Assembly: GCA_007131525.1 (NCBI GenBank)
Contig: SLQK01000332.1
Location: forward strand, 1 to 18,875
From: Nitriliruptoraceae bacterium
GTDB lineage: Bacteria > Actinomycetota > Nitriliruptoria > Nitriliruptorales > Nitriliruptoraceae
Direction: 5' to 3'
Length of the DNA stretch: 18,875 nucleotides
In this document: piece by piece, positions 14,196 to 18,875 of the stretch
Layout of the letters: each line of letters opens with the position of its first letter
How positions within the stretch are numbered: the stretch's first letter is position 1
The notes under the pieces: generated by a model
What the model saw: only the letters and a program-made list of their open reading frames with translations
Told to the model about the DNA's origin: nothing
Databases searched by the model: none
Position numbers and translations under genes: made by a program

Positions 14196-16277
14196 ATGCG
14201 CAGCCCACGACGCACCAGCGACCACGGCCAGCGGCCGTCCGGTGCGGTGCTCGCCGCCCTCGGTGGTGTGTCACTGGTGCTGGTCGCCGGCGCCTGGTTC
14301 CTCCCGCTGTGGACCGCCACGCTCCACGCACCCCAGTACCCGGGTGGCCTGACGATGCGGGCCTACGGCCACGACGTCACCGGTGATGTCGACGAGATCA
14401 GCGGCCTCAACCACTACGTCGGGATGCGTGCCTTCGACCTCGCCGACTTCCCCGAGATCGCCCTGTGGCCCTTCGCGCTCGCGGGTGCCGTGGTGGCCGT
14501 GGGCCTCGCGCTCCTCCTGGGGCGGACCTGGCTGCGACGGTTCGGGCTGCTGTACCTGTGGGCCACCCCGGTCGGGGTGCTGGCGGTGATCCAGCTGCGG
14601 CTCCACCAGTACGGCCAGGACCTCGATCCACGTGCCGCCCTGCGCATCGACCCGTTCACCCCCCTGGTGGTCGGCCCGACGGAGGTCTGGAACTTCCAGA
14701 CCTGGAGCTGGCCCGGGCTCGGGCTGTGGTCGCTGGTGCTGGCCGCGGCGCTGCTGACCTTCGGTCCCGGCCTCATCGGCCGGTTCGGTGCGCGGGTGGA
14801 GGCTGGCGCCGGGGCCGTCGCCCTCGCCGTGGCCACCCTCGGCTTCGTCCTGGTCCCCTCAGGGTCGGTGGCCGTCGCGTCCACCGACCATGAGCTCGAT
14901 CTGGCGGCCCGCCTCGCCGCGGCCGAGCCCGGTCAGCGGATCGTGATCCCACCCGGCGTGCACACCGCCGATGTCGTGATCGACACCCCCGTGGTGCTGG
15001 AAGGGCGTCCGGGCGCGGTGCTGCAGGGCGACGGCACCGGGTCGGTGGTGACGGTGGTCGCACCGGGCACCGAGCTCCGCGGCCTGACCGTGCGGGGTTC
15101 CGGACGGGGCCCGACCGGTAACCCCGCAGCGATCCGGATCGAGGCCGACCGCGTCACGGTCGAGCGGGTCGCCGTGGAGGACAGCTACATGGGGCTGGCC
15201 GTCGAGGGCGCCACCGACGTCCGGCTGGTCGACAACGTGATCCGGGGTCGTGCCGGGGCCGTCATCGTCGACGAGGCCCACGCGGTCGAGCACGACGGCG
15301 AGGACGGGGTGTCGCCCGAGACCGCCGGCGACGAGCGCGGGGCCCGCGGTGACGGCATCTGGCTGCACGACGCCGACCACGTGCTGGTCCGGGGCAACCG
15401 GATCACCGACAGCCGGGACGGCATCTACGTGTCCTTCGGCACCGGCGCGCTCCTCGACGGCAACGAGGTGACCGGTAGTCGGTACGCCGTGCACTCGATG
15501 TTCGCCTCGGACCTGAGGCTGGTCGAGAACCACCTCCACCGCAACCTGTCCGGTGCCGTGCTGATGTACCGCGGTCCCGTGCTGCTCCTGCGCAACCACA
15601 TCGAAGGCTCCACCTCGCCATCCACCGGTTTCGGGGTCCTGCTCAAGGACGTCGTCGAGGTGGAGGCGGTGCAGAACGTCGTGGTCGACAACCGGGTCGG
15701 GCTCCACCTCGACGGCCCGACCGGGGCGCAGGAACCCGGCAGCTTCGTGGCCAACACCGTCGCCCGGAACGTGATCGGGGTCGCCGCCTACCCCTCGGCG
15801 CGGGCGAGCTTCAGGGCCAACAGCTTCGTGCACAACCGGTTGCAGGTGCAGCCCCAGGGCGGTCAGCTCCGCGGGCTCGCGTTCAGCGACCAGGGCTGGG
15901 GGAACCTGTGGAGCACCTACCGGGGTTACGAAGCCAGGACGCCCGGTCGCGGCGCCGTCCCCCACGTCGAGGGCGGCGCGGTGGACCGCCTGCTCGGCCG
16001 CCACCCGGAGCTGCTGGCGATCGCCGACGGCCCGGCCTTCCGGCTCCTTCGGTCCATCGAGGAGCGGTGGGGCCGACAGGCGCCGGTGCTGGTCGACGAG
16101 CTGCCCATCACGATCCCGGTGTCACCACCCCTGCCGGCGGCGACGACCGACCCGCTGGCGCGGCCCCTGGGGGTGGCCGTGGCGACGGTGCTCCTGACCC
16201 CGCTGCTGGCGCTGGTGGCCTGGCAGCGGCCCCATCGAGCGCTGAGCAGGAGGTGGCAGCATGCCGTCGCTGCGTGA
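14196..16277 (+). CDS. nosD: NosD fused to an N-terminal membrane domain of the kind found in nos clusters
   Basis: This is a 693-residue membrane protein. Residues 1-230 hold about five hydrophobic segments (near 17-39, 89-109, 114-136, 172-194 and 203-224). Between the first two is an outside loop, LPLWTATLHAPQYPGGLTMRAYG..., then LNHYVGM (36-77). Proteins with this loop are known to me beside clade II nosZ genes, sometimes called NosB; that equivalence is from memory. Residues 231 to about 600 form the NosD-type right-handed beta helix, with repeated short rungs such as VRLVDNVIRG, VLVRGNRITDSRDGIYVSF, ALLDGNEVTGSRYAVHSMF and RLVENHLHRNLSGAVLMYRG. A last hydrophobic segment near 660-680 gives a second anchor. 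NosD works with the NosF/NosY transporter in building the CuZ cluster. Its end overlaps nosF by 17 bp. Confidence 0.88.
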   Translation: MRSPRRTSDHGQRPSGAVLAALGGVSLVLVAGAWFLPLWTATLHAPQYPGGLTMRAYGHDVTGDVDEISGLNHYVGMRAFDLADFPEIALWPFALAGAVVAVGLALLLGRTWLRRFGLLYLWATPVGVLAVIQLRLHQYGQDLDPRAALRIDPFTPLVVGPTEVWNFQTWSWPGLGLWSLVLAAALLTFGPGLIGRFGARVEAGAGAVALAVATLGFVLVPSGSVAVASTDHELDLAARLAAAEPGQRIVIPPGVHTADVVIDTPVVLEGRPGAVLQGDGTGSVVTVVAPGTELRGLTVRGSGRGPTGNPAAIRIEADRVTVERVAVEDSYMGLAVEGATDVRLVDNVIRGRAGAVIVDEAHAVEHDGEDGVSPETAGDERGARGDGIWLHDADHVLVRGNRITDSRDGIYVSFGTGALLDGNEVTGSRYAVHSMFASDLRLVENHLHRNLSGAVLMYRGPVLLLRNHIEGSTSPSTGFGVLLKDVVEVEAVQNVVVDNRVGLHLDGPTGAQEPGSFVANTVARNVIGVAAYPSARASFRANSFVHNRLQVQPQGGQLRGLAFSDQGWGNLWSTYRGYEARTPGRGAVPHVEGGAVDRLLGRHPELLAIADGPAFRLLRSIEERWGRQAPVLVDELPITIPVSPPLPAATTDPLARPLGVAVATVLLTPLLALVAWQRPHRALSRRWQHAVAA
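16248..16254 (+). promoter_or_regulatory. Ribosome binding site of nosF inside the end of nosD
   Basis: AGGAGGT ends 6 bases before the nosF ATG at 16261 and lies within the nosD coding region, so nosF can be translated independently although the genes overlap. Confidence 0.65.
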
Positions 16278-16980
16278 TGCCACACCGCGGCTGCGGGTCC
16301 GCGGTCTCACCAAGGCCTTCGGGCGCCACCGGGTCCTCGACGGTGTCGACCTCGACGTGCCGGCTGGTGCTGCGGTCCTGCTCACCGGGGACAACGGCAG
16401 CGGGAAGACGACCCTGCTGCGCTGCGTCGCCGGGCTGGTCGACGCCGTCGGCGAGCTGTCGATCGACGGCCGCGGCATCGACCGCTCGCCAGGCAGCCGC
16501 CGCACTCTGAGCTACCTGCCCCAGTCCCCGGGGCTCCCGGGGTGGGCGACCGGAGCGGAGCTGCTGCAGCTGTTCGGCCGGCTGCGCGGGAGCCACGAGC
16601 TGCTCATCGACCTTCCCGCGCGCTTCCTCCCGCCGCTCGACCGCCCGGTGGGCCAGCTGTCGGGTGGCCAGCGGCAGCGGGTGGCGATCGCGATCGCGCT
16701 GCTCGGCGGCCCGCGGCTGCTGCTGCTGGATGAACCGGCCGCCAACCTCGACGAGGAGGGGCGAGCAGCCCTGATCGACCTCGTGCGCCGTGCCACCGAG
16801 CAGGGCGTCAGCGTCGTGGTGGCCGCTCCCTCCCGGGGGGAACTGGCAGGGATGACCGACCGCGTCGTCCGGCTGGCCGGCGGCGGCATCGTCGCGCCCG
16901 GTCGCGACGTGGCGAGGTCACGGGACGCGGGCCGGTCCTGCGACGGCCCGCCGCCCGGGCAGGAGGAGGTGGCCGGATGA
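16261..16980 (+). CDS. nosF: ABC transporter ATP-binding protein NosF
   Basis: This 239-residue cytoplasmic ATPase pairs with NosY and NosD in the NosDFY complex used for NosZ maturation. Visible motifs are Walker A GDNGSGKTT (43-51), the Q-loop glutamine Q88 (LPQSPGLPG), signature LSGGQ (133-137) and Walker B LLLLDE (153-158) followed by the D-loop ANLD. The switch (H-loop) histidine, expected about 30 residues after Walker B, is absent: VVVAAPSRGEL (185-195) aligns a proline (P190) where relatives have SSH. Hydrolysis may be altered. The last 35 residues are a charged, probably disordered tail. It overlaps nosD at the start and nosY at the end (ATGA), and AGGAGGAGGT for nosY lies within its 3' end. 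Confidence 0.9.
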   Translation: MPSLRDATPRLRVRGLTKAFGRHRVLDGVDLDVPAGAAVLLTGDNGSGKTTLLRCVAGLVDAVGELSIDGRGIDRSPGSRRTLSYLPQSPGLPGWATGAELLQLFGRLRGSHELLIDLPARFLPPLDRPVGQLSGGQRQRVAIAIALLGGPRLLLLDEPAANLDEEGRAALIDLVRRATEQGVSVVVAAPSRGELAGMTDRVVRLAGGGIVAPGRDVARSRDAGRSCDGPPPGQEEVAG

Positions 16981-17807
16981 GCGCGATGTCGCAGGTGACC
17001 GGGCTGGCGGCCTTCGAGCTGCGGGGCGCCACACGGTCCCGCTGGGTCCTGATCGGCGCCGGGGTCTTCGCCGCTGCGGCGGTCGGCGCCACCGTGGCGG
17101 GCCTGCGCTCCTTCGCCTCCCTCGGCCTGGCCGGCGCGGGCGCCGCGACCGATGGGCTGGTCCAGGTGGCCCTGCTGCTGCCCCCGCTGCTCGGGCTGCT
17201 GCTCGGTGCCGGCAGCCTGGCCCGGGACCGGGAACGAGGCTTCCTCGCCATGTTCGCCAGCCAGCCGGTCAGCCGCACGACGCTGCCGATCGCGACCTTC
17301 CTCGGAGGCGTGGTCGCGGTCTGGGCCATCGTCGCCTTCGGGCTGGGCGCCGGCGGGCTCCTGATCGCCACGGTGGCAACGCTCGCCGACCTCGCCGCCC
17401 TTGCCACCGTGGTCGTGGTGGCGTTCTCGGTCACCGCGTCGGCCGTCGCGATCGGCATCGCCATCGCGGCGTTGGCGAGCACCCATCAGCAGGCGACCGC
17501 CGCGGCCGCTGCGATGTGGCTGCTCCTGGCCCTCGGTCTGGACCTGCTGCTGGCGGGTGTCGCGCCGGGGCTGCGTCTGGGACCCAGTGGCCTGCTGGCG
17601 GCGGTGCTCGTCAACCCGATCGAGGCCGGGCGGGTCCTGGTCCTGCTGCTGCTGGAAGGGACCGCGGCGCTCGGGCCCTTCGGTGCGTACCTGTCCGACC
17701 GCCTCGGGCGGCCCGGCGCGATCACCCTGCTGGGCAGCAGCCTGATGGCCTGGACCGCCGGCCCGCTGCTACTGGCGGTCGCCGTCACCCGGCGCCGCGA
17801 TATCTGA
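16977..17807 (+). CDS. nosY: ABC transporter permease NosY
   Basis: This 276-residue integral membrane protein has about six hydrophobic segments (near 23-42, 61-80, 107-130, 139-167, 174-194 and 250-270). Between the second and third is the coupling stretch SLARDRERGFLAMFASQPVSRTTL (80-103), typical of NosY-type ABC-2 permeases. The NPIEAGRVLVLL stretch (213-224) is also typical. It would form the membrane part of the NosDFY complex. The start overlaps the nosF stop by 4 bp (ATGA) and has AGGAGGAGGT 6 bases upstream, so production is tightly coupled. The second cupredoxin-like gene follows after 28 bp. Confidence 0.9.
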   Translation: MSAMSQVTGLAAFELRGATRSRWVLIGAGVFAAAAVGATVAGLRSFASLGLAGAGAATDGLVQVALLLPPLLGLLLGAGSLARDRERGFLAMFASQPVSRTTLPIATFLGGVVAVWAIVAFGLGAGGLLIATVATLADLAALATVVVVAFSVTASAVAIGIAIAALASTHQQATAAAAAMWLLLALGLDLLLAGVAPGLRLGPSGLLAAVLVNPIEAGRVLVLLLLEGTAALGPFGAYLSDRLGRPGAITLLGSSLMAWTAGPLLLAVAVTRRRDI

Positions 17808-17835
17808 CCGAGCGAGGCTGGGGGAAGGAACCGAC

Positions 17836-18216
17836 ATGCGTGAGACCACCCACCCGGACCGCGCCGTCGGGCGCAGCGTGCTGCTGCCGTTGGCCTTCGT
17901 GCTGGGTCCGGCGGTCGTCCTGCTGATCGCGCTGGCCGTCGCCGGCCTGCGCGCCGACCACCTCGTCGTCGAGGTCCCCCTGGGCACCGCGGCGAGGATC
18001 GCGGCCGGTGAGAGCGTGGAGCTGCTGCCCGCGCGGCTCGAGCTGACGGTCGGCGACACCCTGGAGATCCGCAACCACGACCTCGAGGCCCACGACGTCG
18101 GCCCCTACACGGTCGGGGCCGGCCAGTCGCTCACGCAGACCTTCGCCACACCGGGGGTGCTGCAGGGGATCTGCACCCTGCACCCCGACGGTGAGGTCAC
18201 GATCGTGGTGCGCTGA
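17836..18216 (+). CDS. Membrane-anchored cupredoxin-like protein
   Basis: This 126-residue protein has one N-terminal hydrophobic segment (about 14-37) with no lipobox, so it should be anchored with its domain outside. The domain (40-126) is cupredoxin-like: TVGDTLEIRNHDLEAHDVGPYTVGAG (71-96), then GVLQGICTLHPDGEVTIVV (107-125). H86, C113 and H116 are possible copper ligands. The usual axial Met is missing, because the loop is C-x2-H-P followed directly by the last strand. It may bind copper in a different geometry, act as a copper carrier or CuA/CuZ assembly factor, or be redox active. The ATG at 17836 has AAGGAA 5 bases upstream. Its position directly after nosY ties it to the nos cluster. 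Its stop is one base before the next start. Confidence 0.82.
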   Translation: MRETTHPDRAVGRSVLLPLAFVLGPAVVLLIALAVAGLRADHLVVEVPLGTAARIAAGESVELLPARLELTVGDTLEIRNHDLEAHDVGPYTVGAGQSLTQTFATPGVLQGICTLHPDGEVTIVVR

Positions 18217-18217
18217 C

Positions 18218-18721
18218 ATGCGCAGCGTCCGCGCCTTCCTGCCCACCGCCGGCGACCCCGACGAGCTGGCACTCGCGTTCGTCGGCTCGCCTGAGGGGTG
18301 GTTGCCCGAAGCTGAGCTGCGCGGGCCGGACCGGTGGTCGATGTGCCTCCACGCTGGCGGGCTCAGCCGCACGGTGCGCGCCCGTGTCGGGGACCCCTGG
18401 TCCAGCGGTCGCACCCTGTGGCGATCGTTGTCCTGGGACCCCGCCGAGGGGACGTCGGACTCGCTCGCCCGGCTCCTGCCGGCCTGCGACGGCGAGCTCG
18501 GTCTCCACCGGATCGAGCACCTCGTCACGCTGATCTTCGACGGTAGGTACCGGCCCCCGGGCGGTCAGCTGGGTGTGGCGATGGACGCCCTGGCGCTGTC
18601 CCGCGTCGCCCAGGGGACGATCGATCGGCTCGTGGTCGACGTCGCCGCGCGGCTGTCCACCGCGGCGGCGCGGTCCCGCGCGGTCGGCGACCGCCGGGTG
18701 AAGGGCTCGCCCAGGCGCTGA
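18218..18721 (+). CDS. Unidentified 167-residue protein of the nos cluster
   Basis: I cannot assign this protein firmly. It has no signal peptide or membrane segment and looks cytoplasmic. Strand-like stretches (FLPTAGDPDELALAF, WSMCLHAGGLSRTVRARVGDPW, LWRSLSWDPA, DGELGLHRIEHLVTLIFDGRYRPPGG) are followed by a long C-terminal helix (about 117-152). This order loosely resembles SRPBCC/START-type helix-grip proteins, but that is a weak fold-level guess. It starts one base after the stop of the cupredoxin-like gene without a ribosome binding site of its own nearby, so translation probably depends on the preceding gene. The next gene follows after 15 bp. This tight placement suggests a role with N2O reduction, such as a regulator or an assembly helper. 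Confidence 0.68.
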   Translation: MRSVRAFLPTAGDPDELALAFVGSPEGWLPEAELRGPDRWSMCLHAGGLSRTVRARVGDPWSSGRTLWRSLSWDPAEGTSDSLARLLPACDGELGLHRIEHLVTLIFDGRYRPPGGQLGVAMDALALSRVAQGTIDRLVVDVAARLSTAAARSRAVGDRRVKGSPRR

Positions 18722-18736
18722 GCGGAGGAGGCTCGG

Positions 18737-18875
18737 ATGGTCGGCTCGTCAGCGAACCAGGCGCCGCCGGTGGCGCCCTCGGCGGCTGCACCCAGCCCTG
18801 CTGCGGAGCCGCCGGCCGAGCAGGGCACGGCTGCGCCCGAACGCGCACTCCGCAGCCCGCCGCCGCCACCTCGCC
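18737..18875 (+). CDS. Start of a Pro/Ala-rich protein, cut by the right edge
   Basis: An ATG at 18737 with GGAGGAGG (18724-18731) 5 bases upstream opens a frame without stops to the end of the window (46 codons). The visible N-terminus is rich in Ala, Pro, Ser and Glu, low in complexity and probably disordered, ending in five consecutive prolines. The function cannot be read. In other nos clusters the following genes are copper chaperones (nosL), electron-transfer proteins or regulators; a cytoplasmic Pro-rich start would not suit a lipoprotein NosL. It is 15 bp after the previous gene, so it is very likely in the same operon. Confidence 0.55.
   Translation, partial: MVGSSANQAPPVAPSAAAPSPAAEPPAEQGTAAPERALRSPPPPPR

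Overview
The window is very GC-rich DNA (roughly 70% or more by eye) with dense, short-spaced genes, strong AGGAGG-type ribosome binding sites and frequent ATGA/GTGA start-stop overlaps. Together with the protein types this suggests a high-GC Gram-positive chromosome (Actinomycetota, possibly a deep-branching group). That assignment is an inference. No rRNA, tRNA, transposase, integrase or CRISPR array was seen.

Region 1 (1-3575) holds the start of an aldo/keto reductase that runs off the left edge on the minus strand. Divergent from it are an unidentified 380-residue protein, a peroxiredoxin of the BCP/PrxQ type and an iron-type alcohol dehydrogenase. The 398-bp gap before the peroxiredoxin is filled by nested tandem repeats (60 bp twice, then 66 bp twice). 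Region 2 (3627-8057) is all minus strand: an alpha/beta hydrolase with a small dimeric-barrel protein, then the series DUF2237 protein, NYN/PIN-like protein, alpha/beta hydrolase and CapA-like protein, most of them translationally overlapped. Region 3 (8174-11427, plus strand) is a D-Ala-D-Ala-ligase-like ATP-grasp enzyme coupled by ATGA to a CocE/S15-type serine hydrolase.

Region 4 (about 11500-18875, plus strand) is the most notable part: a nitrous oxide reductase (nos) gene cluster. An AT-rich leader with a perfect inverted repeat precedes nosZ, which has all seven CuZ histidines and the CuA motif. A strong 12-bp hairpin follows, then a lipoprotein cupredoxin, nosD fused to an N-terminal multi-span membrane domain, nosF (ABC ATPase), nosY (permease), a membrane-anchored second cupredoxin-like protein, an unidentified 167-residue protein, and the start of a Pro/Ala-rich gene cut by the right edge.

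The inferred working model is that NosZ sits outside the membrane, held by or exported through a Sec-type (not twin-arginine) N-terminus, and reduces N2O to N2. The two cupredoxins may bring electrons or copper, a role filled by c-type cytochromes in many described systems. NosD-NosF-NosY would form the ABC-type maturation machine for the CuZ cluster. No nosL, nosR or c-type cytochrome gene (no CxxCH protein) was recognised inside the window; such genes could lie to the right.
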